DNA of 64,000 nt from Limnephilus marmoratus (lineage: Eukaryota > Arthropoda > Insecta > Trichoptera > Limnephilidae): positions 35,214,405 through 35,278,404 of the forward strand of contig OU862909.1 of NCBI GenBank assembly GCA_917880885.1. Reading direction: 5' to 3'. Below, one piece after another: positions 44,856 to 56,392 of this stretch. The notes beneath the pieces are model-generated. The model saw only the letters and a program-made list of their open reading frames with translations. It made no database searches and was not told the origin of the DNA. Position 1 is the stretch's first letter; each line of letters opens with the position of its first letter. A program made the position numbers and the translations under genes.

Positions 44856-44861
44856 AATAAA
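44856..44861 (+). terminator. Polyadenylation signal AATAAA of the T-box gene
   Basis: A canonical AATAAA hexamer lies 51 bases after the TGA, followed within 40 bases by GT-rich sequence (gaatgtgcgtggtc). It is the first such signal after the stop codon. Use as the real 3' end is inferred; a longer 3' UTR is possible. Confidence 0.5.
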
Positions 44862-44884
44862 TAATGCTTGAATGTGCGTGGTCT

Positions 44885-46070
44885 AACTGCTGCAAATAAT
44901 ATACCACGCAGTTTTATATGCACCGGGGCTGATACATATCCTAAAGATGAATCCTGGATATATTCCACATGATTTAATGTACAGGGGGTAGAACAATATC
45001 CCGAAGATGAATCTCGCAGCAGTCTGTAAACCACATGAATGTATGTAGGTGCAGGAGGTTTGCGTATAGGTATTCTTATCTTATTAAGACATAAGATGAA
45101 TAGACCAGCAGAAAATGTACCACACGGATCAGTCGTATGGAAGGCTTTAGAAAATAATCATACATTGCCTTGATAAGACGAATTTATCAACAGAAAAAAT
45201 ACCACATAGTTTTTTCCAAATACATCACATGGTTTCATGTATCGACAGGGTGTAGGAACATACGAGACCTAAAATTTCGACGTGGTTTCATGTATGGTTG
45301 ATTGGAATAAAGCTATCCTAAATATTAGATAAATTTGCTTGTAGCAAATATACCACATCTTTTTGGGTACATAATTGGTGGTTGGAACAATTACAATTAC
45401 GAATTCACCTCTTCATAAGATGAATCTACCGGCAGAAAGTATACAGTATACCACACGTTGGTTGGAACATGTCTATCCATAAGATGAAATTACCGACATG
45501 AAATCTAACGCACGGTTATATACACGTATATACAAGGATATTGGAACATATAAAGATGAGTCAAACTTCAGCAAATATGCCACACGGTTTCATGTGCAGG
45601 AGTTCGGAACATAGCATGAAAAAACTTGCAGCTAATTTACCACACGTTTTTATTTACACGCAGGGCTCGAACATATATAAAGAACAATCTACCTATCTAT
45701 CTTGAGCAAATTAACTGTATCGTTTCATGTAGAGAAGTTTGGGAAGGTATTTTTCCTAAAATTAATCTATCTGCAGCTTCGACCAAGTATACATATATAC
45801 ATATAACCTGTCAATGATCTGCAGCAAACATACCACATGGTTTCATGTATAGGAGCTTGAAACGAAGCATGAAAATGCTTGCAGCTAATGGTTTTATTTA
45901 CATGCGGGTATCGAACATATATAAAGCGAGAGCAAATTCACTGTACTCTTTCATATAGAAAAGTTTGAGATGGTACGTTTCCTAAAACTAATCTATCTAC
46001 TGAAAACATACCATATGATTTCACATTCAAGACATTGGAACATATCCGTAATAAGACGAATTGAAGAGCT
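44885..46070. repeat. Degenerate tandem array downstream of the T-box gene
   Basis: A unit of roughly 65-85 bp recurs about 12-15 times: (g/t)cagcaaatataccacac, ggtttcatgtacagg, ggttggaacatat, aagatgaatctacc. Well-preserved members are near 44900, 44967, 45105, 45340, 45430, 45570, 45640 and 45830. Spacing varies and units are heavily diverged, so it is an old array. No protein recognised on either strand. Confidence 0.75.
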
Positions 46071-46416
46071 GTACTGCTGGAAAGGAAAGGGTGTTAAGCC
46101 ATTTTTCCTTTCAGCTGTATGGTGCATTAGCCATGTTTCCTTTCCATTGTCGATTCGATTGTGTGGAAGGGATTATATCAAAAGATAAATCAATAGTGTA
46201 AATTGAGATGGTGTAGGAGTGTAGATATTCACAGTATTAACTAATGTTTCCTGTAAAAATAACATAGGTACATTTTTAATATTATACGTATGTAGTACTT
46301 ACAAAGATTATTCTGTAGTTGGTAGGTAGATACCTACCTATACCCTACACCTACATGTAACAAGAGGTTTATTGTCTAAATTAATTTAAGTTAAAAGTGG
46401 TAGGTTTAAATAATTA
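46071..46416. other. No gene recognised
   Basis: AT-rich, includes gtaggtagatacctacctata short palindromic sequence near 46322-46345. Nothing else. Confidence 0.4.
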
Positions 46417-46424
46417 CTTTAAAG

Positions 46425-47376
46425 CAGTGTTTTTCAACCTGTAGGTCGCGACCCCCTGGGGGGTCGCGAAGCCTCCACAAGGGGGTCCGAAGTAAAATAT
46501 TAGTAAATCCGAATTTTAAATAGTTGTCGTCATTCAGGCGTTTTTTCTTTGGTTTCGTTTCAGTACTCTCACTACAACTAGAAGTTGACGGTTGTGTTGA
46601 TCTTTTTATAAATTTATCCATTTTTTATTATCACTACAAGTCACTTAAATAAATTCAAATACGTGAGTTCAACACAAAACAAACGCGCGCATATGACACC
46701 GAATCGCCGATTGACAGGGTCACGTTATTCCCGCCGTCCGACGTCCGTCATAGCCCGCGTCGCCCTGTACCCCTGTACCCTTCGACAACCCCGCAACGCT
46801 CATTGTGTCTCGCTCTTTAACTCAACCACATTCGTCGGCACGGCGCGGCCTCGCTCGCCTCAGTCTTGAGTCGGCATCGGCCCGGCCTGTACGTTGTACG
46901 AATGGGCGATAGCTCTACCTACTATTCCTTGGAGAGTTTGGCGAATTAGTTTGACAGCAATTTCCCTGACATGTCCGAAAATTTAGCGGTCTGTCAGAGA
47001 AATTGGAAATTGTCAGGAATTTTGAAAAATATTAGACAAAAATTTATAGAATTTTGTGGGCAACGGAATTCACAGGATTACGGATTTCCTGGCAGAATCA
47101 AATAGAATGCCAAAACATGATTATACAGGCGAAATTGCCCTGAAAAATTCACAACCTGAAATTCTCTAGCCACCCTCCTGTTGGTGTACACTGGGTGTCA
47201 TTCTTTTGTCATTTCATTCAATTTTTCAATTTGTGATTCCTGAATTTCTCTAGCCCCCCCCCCCCCCCCCCCAGGAACCATAGTCGTCAAAGGTAAATTG
47301 CAGGCGAAGGGTAGGGGTCGCGAAATATTTTTTCATAATAAGGGGGTCGTGCCATGAAAAAGGTTGAAAAACGCTG
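46425..47376 (-). mobile_element. hAT transposon, deletion derivative
   Basis: Ends CAGTGTTTTTCAACCT and AGGTTGAAAAACGCTG, followed inward by ggtcgcgacccc-type sequence, are the termini of the Charlie/Buster-like hAT group. The 8-bp duplication CTTTAAAG flanks it exactly (46417-46424 and 47377-47384). The 952-bp body holds only the start of a transposase and a GC-rich leader. Confidence 0.93.
46500..46621 (-). pseudogene. hAT transposase N-terminus
   Basis: Minus-strand ATG at 46621 gives MDKFIKRSTQPSTSSC, ETKPKKKRLNDDNYLKFGFT before running into terminal-repeat sequence. The MDKFIKR start, basic patch and DDNYLKFGFT block are the known N-terminal signature of ZBED/ZMYM-like hAT transposases. 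The BED, DDE and dimerisation domains are all deleted. Non-functional. Confidence 0.8.
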
Positions 47377-47384
47377 CTTTAAAG

Positions 47385-48450
47385 TATAGTTAGGTACAGC
47401 AAGTTGATGTTGCTTTATATTATGTTATTAATAATGCCAAAGATGATGTATATAAACCTATATAAATATGTGATTTTGGCGGCCTGATAAAACGATTTCG
47501 TATTTGAGTATTCCGATTTATTTTTCTGTAATAATATTTAAGACTTGGTATTTTAACAGAAGAGTAACCATTTTCTATGATCTCTGTGATTCTACAAAAC
47601 TGTTGTGTGTTTAATAATATATGTGACTCTACAGTGATAAATGATAGCTATATGTACATACCTACATTCAGAATGAATTTCCATGTTGAATAATAAGTAT
47701 AATTTAAATAAAACCTTTATACGAAAAATATCAATTACTTCTCTCCATGTACGAGGGTTGTCCAAGAATTAAACACTTCTCTTCACTTATCTTTCCTCAT
47801 TTTCGGCGACGTTGACATTATTTCTCAAAATATGGCGGTACTAGCATTTGGCTCAGACTTCCCCCTAAAAAGCAAGCGGTGATCCGGCTTGGTAGCTGCT
47901 TCAGTGCGACCTTTAATTCTTCGATAACCCTCGTATTAGTTACAATATCGTAAGAAGTACCAAAATATAACATCCCGATGTAAACATTTATTTTACCTAT
48001 TTTAAAACCAGTGAATATTTTTGTACTTATAAACATACCCAGTTATATTTATTTCAATAATATATTATCAGAGTAGATTGTAGATAAAAATCGTAATTAA
48101 ACTATTTATTAAATATTATTGTAAGATAGTAATAAGTCCTATGACAGAATTATCCAACCTGGAATAGGAATTATATCATAAATGAAAATCCAAAAATGTA
48201 ATATAGACACTGATTATAAAATCTATCTTTTTAATGTAAATACTATATTATTTGTGTTATATTTAACGTAAATTGAATATTGTACGATGTAGATATTTAT
48301 TTGCAGGTATTAATTTTTTTTTAATATCACTAAAAATGTAATATTGTATGTACATTGAACATTCTTGTGGAAATAGATGTGAAATATTCCTAAACTTGTG
48401 TTTAATTATTGCCTTTACAATATATGTCATGCTTTATAATGTGAATACCA
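47385..48450. other. No gene recognised
   Basis: AT-rich. The segment 47757-47830 resembles decayed transposon sequence (acgagggttgtccaagaatt) common at mariner or hAT ends, but no partner end was found. Confidence 0.35.
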
Positions 48451-48454
48451 CAGC

Positions 48455-48705
48455 CAAACTCCACACTTCCCCATCTGTCTGTAGCCAGTGGCATCCCCAG
48501 TTGGGGTAAGTTGTGTGGCTGAAGAGAGTGGGGAAGGGATAGAAGATGGGGAAGAGGGAGGTTAGAAAATATCTGGCTCATCAGATCTGGTCACCAAACA
48601 CTGCTAATATTTCAAGATTCGATTCTGAATGGTGGTCTTGCACACGGGCCGATATTAAGAATACCTACTTGTCTACCATTAAGTTTACTGCGAAAATACC
48701 ATCTA
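48455..48705 (-). mobile_element. SINE family B, truncated copy (minus strand)
   Basis: Contains gtggcatccccagttggggt, aagttgtgtggctgaaga and ggtggtcttgcacac, lacking its tRNA head. It abuts the next copy head-on, forming an inverted pair. Confidence 0.75.
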
Positions 48706-48716
48706 CACAGCATCAT

Positions 48717-49112
48717 TGACGGCCGGCGTAGTTCAGCGGTAAGGCTCTTGACTCGCACATCGAATCCCGGCGTGGCAAATAAATTTTATTTGATTAATTG
48801 GTGTTATTTCACAATTTATTCATTTAAAATAATATATTGTAAATTTGCGACACGTTCCAGAGTGGAAGATATCTACTCTTAGTATCGCCCTGGTGTAAGA
48901 CCATAATTCAGAATTGAAACGTTGTTTGAAATGGCATTAGCCGTGTTTGGTGACCAGATCTGAATAGTCCGGTACTTCCCCACCTTCCTCTTCCCTATCT
49001 CCTTCCCCTCCCCACTACCTTCAGCCTCACAACATACCCCAATTGGGGATGCCATAGTCTCACTGGCTTCAGACGGGAGCAGTTGGGACTCTTGTGCAGT
49101 ATAGATATAAAA
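48717..49112 (+). mobile_element. tRNA-derived SINE family B, copy (plus strand)
   Basis: The head ttgacggccggcgtagttca, gcggtaaggctcttgactcg, cacatcgaatcccggcgtgg is tRNA-like with a partly deleted B-box region. The body and tail (actcttgtgcagtatagata, A-run) are complete. About 396 bp. Confidence 0.88.
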
Positions 49113-49594
49113 AATTTAAAAAATGACGTAGGCTCGAGGGATAATAATTTCTCTCAGGACCTAAATTAATACGCTTCTTTGACGTATTTTGATCAGCACA
49201 TATTTTAACATTAGCTTCACACAGGAGGCCCTGAGGAGAACAATTTCCCTCGTGGATTTTGAGGAAAGGAAGAAGATGAAGTTCTGGGAAGGAAAAAGGT
49301 ATGAAGGGTGGGTAGGAATCCGAGAGTGATGGATGAATTCATCCCTCCCACCTACTGTGCATGCCGATGTTCCGAGAGAGTCCCACTGGAGAGGTCAAAA
49401 GGTCTACCTCAACAAGTCTTTTCTGATCCGGCCTGCCACACAGCTGGTGGGCAGATGCATCCACCGCCAAAACTCGGACAAACCTCACCCCATGAACCCA
49501 GGCACCCTGCAAAGTCACCAAACCTAGAAAACCACTTGGAGTGACCTGTGGCAGAGGTTTTGGTTATCCCGGGGCGGCGCGGTACCCATATTGA
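49113..49594 (-). mobile_element. SINE-like family A, copy with extra tail fragment (minus strand)
   Basis: A tail fragment at 49113-49170 is followed by a longer copy at 49206-49594 ending ggggcggcgcggtacccata. The 5' end is truncated by about 20 bases. Three overlapping frames on it are repeat sequence. Confidence 0.75.
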
Positions 49595-50667
49595 GTAAGT
49601 CTACGTTATTATTTTTGAAATGCAATCATAATGACATTAAAACGATGTCAAGATAAAATACCGTAATTTTCTACTTTAGAAATTGATATCTGAATATTAT
49701 ACATTTGACACTATACAAAACCTATTATATGCGAATAAACGTTGTTCGTTTTGCAAATTACATTAAAAGCAATTCACTTAATATGTTTTATGTGTGATTG
49801 GCATGACACTCCTTATTACGATAAATGCATGTTTCAATCATAATGAAAGAATGCACTTAAGATAAATACAGTGTTAGATATTGCAGCGTAAGTACATTGA
49901 TTGATCTACCAGTCACCTACCAACTACCGACCATTCAATGCATTAAGATCTCGGATAACGCGCAATAATATAATAATCACCGAGTGGCGAGTAGGTACTA
50001 ATAGTAATAGTACCCACTATTTACCTACTTCATTGCACAACTCATGCAAATCTTCAAACAAATAGACCTCCTGACATGACATTAATTGATTTGCCCTTCA
50101 AACGATTTAAAAATACATACAATATACGCTATAATAATTACCGCGACGATTCACGGTAACGGTAACTGTGGTAGCTACTGGTACCTACTGGTAGCTACCT
50201 CCTTAATAGACGGGCGCTTGGAGCGCACGTCTATGGTTTGAATTTAGAGTGTTTTTGCTGTACGACTGCTGAAAGAAGCATCATACAGGGTTCTTTTATT
50301 TCAACAAGATTCCGGATAATTCTATTGTAAGAAAAGTGTTAATAAATATATTATATCAATATATTACAGTAACATGACGGCAATAAACATATCTACTTGT
50401 ATAATAAACCCAATAATGCTGCAGCTCTTTCAAAAGATGAGATACACAATTTACGTAGGTTTGTTTCCTCCTCCTAAAAAGTCATAATTTTCCCTCATTG
50501 ACCACGACGTGAGGTGACCGTGACGTCATCGTAGACCCTACAATACTATCTACTTGCCGTGACGACGGTTTTGGGAGTAGTTACAAAGATAATATTGGAG
50601 TGTGAGTGAATTCCAAAAATTTTAAAAAGTCAATAATGAATGCGCTGACGGTTTTGCTTTTGTTACT
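49595..50667. other. No gene; compact hairpin at 50206-50234
   Basis: AT-rich. ATAGACG/CGTCTAT plus GCGC/GCGC form an 11-bp stem with one mismatch and a TTGGA loop, preceded by gtagctactggtacctactg repeats. No coding sequence. Confidence 0.45.
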
Positions 50668-51076
50668 TGACGGCCGGCGTAGTGCAGCGGTAAGGCGCTT
50701 GACTCGCATTCCGAAGGTCGCGGGATCGCATCCCGGCGTGGCAAATAAATTTTATTTGATTAATTCGTGTATTTCACAATTTATTTATTTTAAATAATAT
50801 TTAGTATATTTGCGGCACGTTCCAGAGTGGAAGATACTATCAGTATCGCCCTGGTGTAAGACCACCATTCAGAATTAAACATTGCTTGAAATGGCTTTAG
50901 CCGGGTTTGGTGACCAGATCTGAATAGCCAGGTACTTCCCCACCTTCCTCTTTTCTCTCTCCTTCCCCTCCCCACTACCTTCAGCCTCACAACATACCCC
51001 AATTGGGTATGTCATAGTCCCATTGGCTCCAGACGAGAGCAGTTGGGACTCTTGTGCGGTATTCATGTAAAAAATA
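50668..51076 (+). mobile_element. tRNA-derived SINE family B, full-length reference copy
   Basis: The tRNA-like head starts tgacggccggcgtagtgcag. The A-box-like TAGTGCAGCGG is at 50680 and the B-box-like GGTCGCGGGATCGCATCCC at 50716-50733. The body includes gtgaccagatctgaatagcc, accttcctcttttctctctc, acaacataccccaattgggt, and the end is ggactcttgtgcggtattca, tgt plus A-run. Only relics of Pol III promoter function can be inferred. Confidence 0.9.
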
Positions 51077-51800
51077 TATATGCAGCTTTTTCTTACACAC
51101 TAAATAACAACAGTCGAAAATGAGACAAACGGTGAGTGTATGTCTGCACCCCCCTAAAGGAAACATACAATCATTATCATACATCGCAAAGGAAAAAGTA
51201 GTGCATTTGGAGGAAACAAACACATATATTTTGTGTATTTCACCTGTTATCTCACCATTAATTAATGTATAAAAAAGAGCTGCGGCCTTATAACGATAAG
51301 GAACGTACGTTTATTACCTTTTTGCCGTCAAGGTTACGTACAAAAAAAAAATATATATATAAAAGCATCCTTTAGTACGCAATTAAATCCTGGTTCAAAT
51401 CTTCGATCTGGAGGGACAAAACAATAACCTGGAAATTAGAAAACCAAAACCTGGTTGAAAACTCAGAAATAATTTTAATAATTAAGTGCGATGCCAAACA
51501 CTCAGGAAAATTCATTTTTGATGTTGCACAAGTAACGGCCGATGTTCCCAACTTTTCGATAGATCAATTTGAGTCTCCGATCAGCTTAAGTAACGCTCGA
51601 TTGGCCTGTTGGTCGGAGAGTTGCGTTGGGAAAAACCGGGTAGAACGTATTTGGGCATTTGAGAGCTAAAATTTGGGATCAATAGAATAAGTGGGATTGG
51701 GAACAACGGTCGTAAGACTATGTTTTAAATGTTTTAAAACTTTCAAAAGTTGGAAATATAAGGAAGTGGGTAAGTACAGAAATGTATAAGGCTTTGTAAA
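51077..51800. other. No gene recognised
   Basis: Mixed AT-rich sequence with an (AT)n stretch at 51350-51362. No motif. Confidence 0.4.
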
Positions 51801-52040
51801 ACTTTGTAAGAAGAATATACGACGCGAATGTGAATGGTAGAAGAAGTCGGGGACGCCCGAGGAAGACATGGCACGATCAAGTGAATCAGATACTTGAGTC
51901 GGGCCATGTCAAAAGTCAGAATAATAGAAGAGAATGTATGAGACGATGTATGAATGTGAGTGAGGCAAAGAGTGTGTGCCAAGACCGAGTTGTTTGGCGG
52001 TCCGTCCTCTCTGCCTACCCCTGCGGGGAAACGGCGTGAT
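51801..52040 (+). pseudogene. Non-LTR retrotransposon C-terminal fragment with GRPRKTW motif
   Basis: The open frame reads FVRRIYDANVNGRRSRGRPR, KTWHDQVNQILESGH, RVVWRSVLSAYPCGETA and stops at TGA. The GRRxRGRPRxTW block and final RxxWR segment are typical of ORF2 C-termini, here of a lineage different from 36.6 kb. It is followed by tagttagttagt, a short microsatellite-like tail. Confidence 0.75.
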
Positions 52041-52057
52041 GATTAGTTAGTTAGTAA

Positions 52058-52188
52058 AACATAGGCCTAAGAAAGAATCTGAACGAAACAAGAAACGGAA
52101 AAATGAGAAGGTAACGGTCGCAACTGGGTATCGAACCCAGGATTTGTATTTTACCGGGACAACGCATTAACCAACTCAGCCATGAATT
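52058..52188 (-). mobile_element. tRNA-derived SINE family C, copy 1 (minus strand)
   Basis: Minus strand: atggctgagttggttaatgc (A-box), gttgtcccggtaaaatacaa, tcctgggttcgatacccagt (B-box at 52126-52138). A body that shares gttcagattctttc follows. A clear tRNA-like head unlike family B. Confidence 0.75.
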
Positions 52189-52596
52189 GAAGATAATATT
52201 TATAATTCTGAATGAGATCCACATATAATTAAGTCCCAATAGCTGGGTTTTTTTTTTGTTTTTTTTTTTTCTTTTCTTTATTTTTCCCATATTTTACAAT
52301 TTATATTATATATTTTGAAAGTCATAACAATAATGTGGGAACCCACTAAGGCGCAGCCTGTGCGTGGGTAATATAGTTAAAATAAGTTTTATTTAGTACC
52401 TAGAAAAAAAACAAAAAGTGGTATATAAAGCAAAAACAAATTTTGTTTAAACAGTTTGTACAAAAAGTGTATACAATAGTGTACGGTTAAATACGTGTAC
52501 AGTGAAATAAATGATATCTATACATTGTAATAATAGGTGTAAAGTTTATGAGAAAAGTGATATAAAACTAAATAAATAGAGTTTTTAGAAACATAA

Positions 52597-52720
52597 AGTT
52601 GGTTTAAGCGTTGTCCTATCAGACAGAGATCCTGGGTTTGATTACCAGTTACGACCGTTAACTTTTAGTTTTTCTCGGTCTTATTCTGTTTCATGTTTAA
52701 TTTAGATTCATTACCTATTA
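52597..52720 (+). mobile_element. tRNA-derived SINE family C, copy 2 (plus strand)
   Basis: ttggtttaagcgttgtccta, agatcctgggtttgattacc, agttacgaccgttaactttt matches copy 1 in inverted orientation 400 bp away, with more mutations in the B-box. Confidence 0.7.
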
Positions 52721-52989
52721 TATTTTTTAAATGATTTAATATATTGATGGGTATAACCTTAAAAATAATTAAAAACTTATTCCAATAAAAAGGAATATTT
52801 TTTAATTTACAAAAAGTCCCTCACGCCTCTTCTATGTAAGTATTTCCAATACCATTACCATCTTATTTTATATCATGACAGCCTTAAAGCTGGCGATGAA
52901 ATGCAAAAGCTAGAGGCGTTATCAGATTCAATATGAAACGAATCATAATTATTACATCATTGAATAGAAAATCGTTACTACATCGGTAA

Positions 52990-53441
52990 AGGCGGGTACA
53001 GATTGCTGTAACGTAGCACGCAATGTAACATGAAAGGAACATTTCATAAGTGTGGACGCAGCGCGCGCACGAACCGAACATGTACCTACTCGCAGCTGTT
53101 CCCGGCATGCGCGCGGTGAACATCTGCCAGTCTGCCGAAAACAAGTTTTCCATTGTTCGCGCGCGTTCTGACGTACAGACACGAACAAGCCGTCCACACA
53201 GACGCTCCGCGCACACTGCGCGCCCCTTTGTATTCGGCGAAAAAACCGAAGTATTGTGGATTGCGGCGCGCACGAGTTGAAATGCTCTGTTCGCGCGCGG
53301 ATCGTGCGCGGTTCGTGCGCGCAAGGCGTCCACACTATGAGAATTCTGTTACATTGCATGATACATTGTGGCAATGTGGCCGGCAAATTCTTTCATTGCG
53401 TGTTACGTTGCGTGTTACGTTACGGCAATCTGTACCCGCCT
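52990..53441. mobile_element. PIF/Harbinger-like MITE (AGGCGGGTACAG ends)
   Basis: Left end AGGCGGGTACAGATTGCTGT and right end CGGCAATCTGTACCCGCCT form inverted repeats extended by aacgta.cacgcaa. TAA flanks both sides (52987-52989 and 53442-53444), a TWA duplication. The GC-rich interior (gcgcgcgcacgaacc) gives several overlapping frames that are not genes. Confidence 0.8.
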
Positions 53442-53444
53442 TAA

Positions 53445-54234
53445 CTCGACGGATACTGACGGTTTGTGCAAGGTAACTGTCAACCATTTTTATACTTTGT
53501 GGTTTACATGAAGCACCTAGCTGAGCAATTACTTGAGAATAGATGTAGAAACTAGCAATAATTAATAAGTGTAATAATAAATACAGTAATAAATTGCAAG
53601 TTCTCAGGCTCAGCTCGTTGTGCGGGCGTCGCGTTGTGTGGACGGAACCCATGGAAGACGATATATATGCAGATGGGTTTTTGGTTCCTACATCTATATA
53701 ACTACATTAATTAAATAAACCTGTAAAAAAGTCGTCCTTCGGTAGCCCTCGGTCGTTAATCACCCAAGTGGCTGCCACCATCCAACAGCTGATGAATTAC
53801 CTATACTAAGGTCCCATCACTACATACGAGTAGATAATACTTTGTGATAAATGTTAGATATAGTTCGACTTTTTTTCGTGGGTGGGTTTTAAAATATAAT
53901 GCTGGAATTTTGATAAATTGTAGAAAATATTAAAAAAACATAAATAGGATGTATAGTCACTCCGGTACACCGGTTTGTCGGGACAGCTTGTTATTTGGGA
54001 CAAAACCAAAGAAACAAAACCCAAAAAAGAATCTAAGACCAGTTTGTTTTCTGTGATACCATTCCGTTTAATTGGGACAAATTCATATTTGAAGTCGATG
54101 TAAAACATGTCAAAATAAACGAATTTTGGTTAATAGCCCGCTACCCGAATTACTACATATTTCTTACATATCTCCCTTAAACGCGTTAAGTTTTAAAGCT
54201 CTTAAAAAATATATGTTATTCTTGAAGATAATAT
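53445..54234. other. No gene recognised
   Basis: AT-rich. A ggtacaccggtttgtcggga, ttgttatttgggacaaaac segment near 53960 has a distant inverted similarity at 55820-55870 (atttgggacaaaatgtttgg). It may be the ends of a decayed element, not firm. Confidence 0.35.
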
Positions 54235-54470
54235 CTAGACATCGCCCGCGCCGAAACGCAAATTATACAAAATTCCCTCTATAGAAAAAAATCGCAAAGT
54301 ATGCTCCAAAAATTATTATAAACACGTTTGTTTCAGTTATTTTACAAGTTATATGTATGAAAAAATTCACAGTGTTTCTTTAAATGCTGTTTAAGACAAT
54401 GCCCGAAAAGATTTTTGCTCTATTTTAAACGAGTCGTGTTTTATTAAACATTTTCACAATTTGCGTATCG
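54235..54470 (+). repeat. Dispersed repeat shared with 27035-27235
   Basis: aaatcgcaaagtatgctcca, aaattattataaacacgttt, ttattaaacattttcacaat in the same order as at 27 kb. Unknown type. Confidence 0.65.
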
Positions 54471-54645
54471 ATTTTGTCGGTTTAAAAACTAGCGCTCTCC
54501 TTTAACATTTGTAATTTCATATCTTTCCATCTTCTTCTTTTTGCGTCCGGTTGCGTAGCCTTAAGAAGGGCATGCGTGAATAAGCGGTGCGGGAGAGGAG
54601 AGGGGATGCCAAATGTTTCTGGATTGGGTTACAGTAACTAGTAAC

Positions 54646-55236
54646 CAGGGGCGTGCACTCCGTATAGGCACATAAGCACTGCCTACCCTACCGTAATTGT
54701 AAAACATATGTAAATAATATCATAATTTTTTTTTTTTTATTATTGCTAAAAATAAATACGCACTTTCAAAAATAAGCGCGAAAAGCTGAGCAACCAAAAC
54801 TATGTACGCGAGCGCCTCATCACGACATACTACAAACATGGCATAAACTGTAACTAGAAACTACATGCGCACCCTCCGACTGCCTCACTAAAATGCGGAG
54901 TTAAGTAGAAATTATTTCTGCTTGGGGCTAACTTCATACAAGATATAATATCGATGTTAACGAAATGCACAGAGCATGAAGTAGAACTGTCCTTTTGAAT
55001 TTGCTTCCATGAGGTTTTTTGTTAGTATTAGGCAGTGCTTTCTGGAACAAAATTAGCAAATGGCAATCAGTGATGACAGTGACATCTGTTGTTATCTATT
55101 TCTATCAACTAGTTGTCTTACGAGCAGCAAGCACAATTAGCGAAAACTTGTACCAAGGGAGTTATTTGTATAGTAAGTTTTATTTTATTTATCTATCTAC
55201 TGCCTACCCTGATCAAAAACTCTGTGCACGCCACTG
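54646..55236. mobile_element. Non-autonomous hAT element (CAGGGGCGTGCAC ends)
   Basis: Left CAGGGGCGTGCACTCC and right TGTGCACGCCACTG are inverted and followed inward by gcctaccct on both sides. Exact 8-bp duplication CTAGTAAC at 54638-54645 and 55237-55244. No transposase remains in the 591 bp. Confidence 0.9.
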
Positions 55237-55244
55237 CTAGTAAC

Positions 55245-56389
55245 TAATAATGTGAAGAAGGAAAATGAGAGGTGGACTTCCCAAGAATATTTATTTATAA
55301 TGATTATTAATGACACAAATTAAAAATAATGTAAGCCTCCCTTCATGTCCGTTTCGTCCGGTCATTGGCTGAGTTGGGTCCAACCCAGACATCGATTCCT
55401 CGGCAAGCTACGTTTTCGGCTTACTGTGGTGGTAGTAGGAGATTTTCAAGTATTGTCGGGTTATTCGTAACTCGGGAATGTCGGTCTTACTTAAAAAAAA
55501 TGTTCCTTCTAAAAATGCGTTTTTTAACCCGTAAATGTAAAATAAAAAAAGAGATATTTTATATATCCAGTTATAGATTTTTTTTATTTCATTGGCGATA
55601 TTACGCGCCCAGCGACATTATTTGTGCCCATAGTTAGTACATAATTATTTTTCTGTAACTAAATATTTTTTTCGAAAAATTTAACAAGTTAAAAAAAACT
55701 AACTAAACTTTAAAAAAATTAACTGAGTTTAAAACACATTTAATAGAACTCAGATAAATGAAATATGCATTCGTGTAAAAAAGTTCAAAGGATATTTTTT
55801 TACTCCCCTAAATTACACTTATTTGGGACAAAATGTTTGGGTCCCGATATGTCCCAATTAGGCGGAAACCGACTGTTTATAATAGATACCTACAACATCG
55901 TCCAACTGAGAGACCACCAATAATAAACGAAATGTTGTCATTCATTAAAATGTTTATGTGAAGTTCCTGTTAGGTGTATTTTTACGAAAAATGGTACATT
56001 CCTTAATAATACCTAGTTCTTCTGAATATCTATATGCATTCAGAAAACGAATTACAAACAATATTTGAATATTTTCCCACTTGACCATTTTTCTGCTTCT
56101 GATAACCATTTAATTCCACAATTATTATCTCTCTACACTCCTACCCGAGTTACAAGTATTTATCAACAGAGTACACGTCAAAAATCGCTCCGTAAAAATA
56201 TCTAAAATCTATTGATTATAATTCCTAATTACCATTCAATTTATCGTTAAATGTGTCCCTAAAGAACACTCTAGAAAAATATCGAATTTTTGTGAAATCT
56301 ATAAGGCCTTATTTACAGTTTTAAGTGTTTTAAATCAATAGTGAAGTGACAGAGTGTTGTTAACAAAAAATCAACCTGCTGTTTATGTT
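55245..56389. other. No gene recognised
   Basis: AT-rich. The frame at 55365-55637 has no recognisable motif. Nothing else supported. Confidence 0.4.
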
Positions 56390-56392
56390 ATT

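Noticed and set aside
44885..46070. CRISPR-like array
   Set aside because: Units are diverged and not separated by uniform unique spacers, and the genome is animal.
50668..50740. Functional tRNA gene
   Set aside because: A tRNA-like promoter region without a foldable acceptor stem, present in several copies with a common non-tRNA body, so a SINE head.
52120..52190. Functional tRNA gene on the minus strand
   Set aside because: A/B boxes are present, but the head continues into a repeated SINE body, and a second, mutated copy lies 400 bp away.
52884..53480. Several overlapping frames of up to 149 codons on both strands
   Set aside because: They are caused by the GC-rich interior of a 452-bp inverted-repeat element with TAA duplications and have no recognisable domain.
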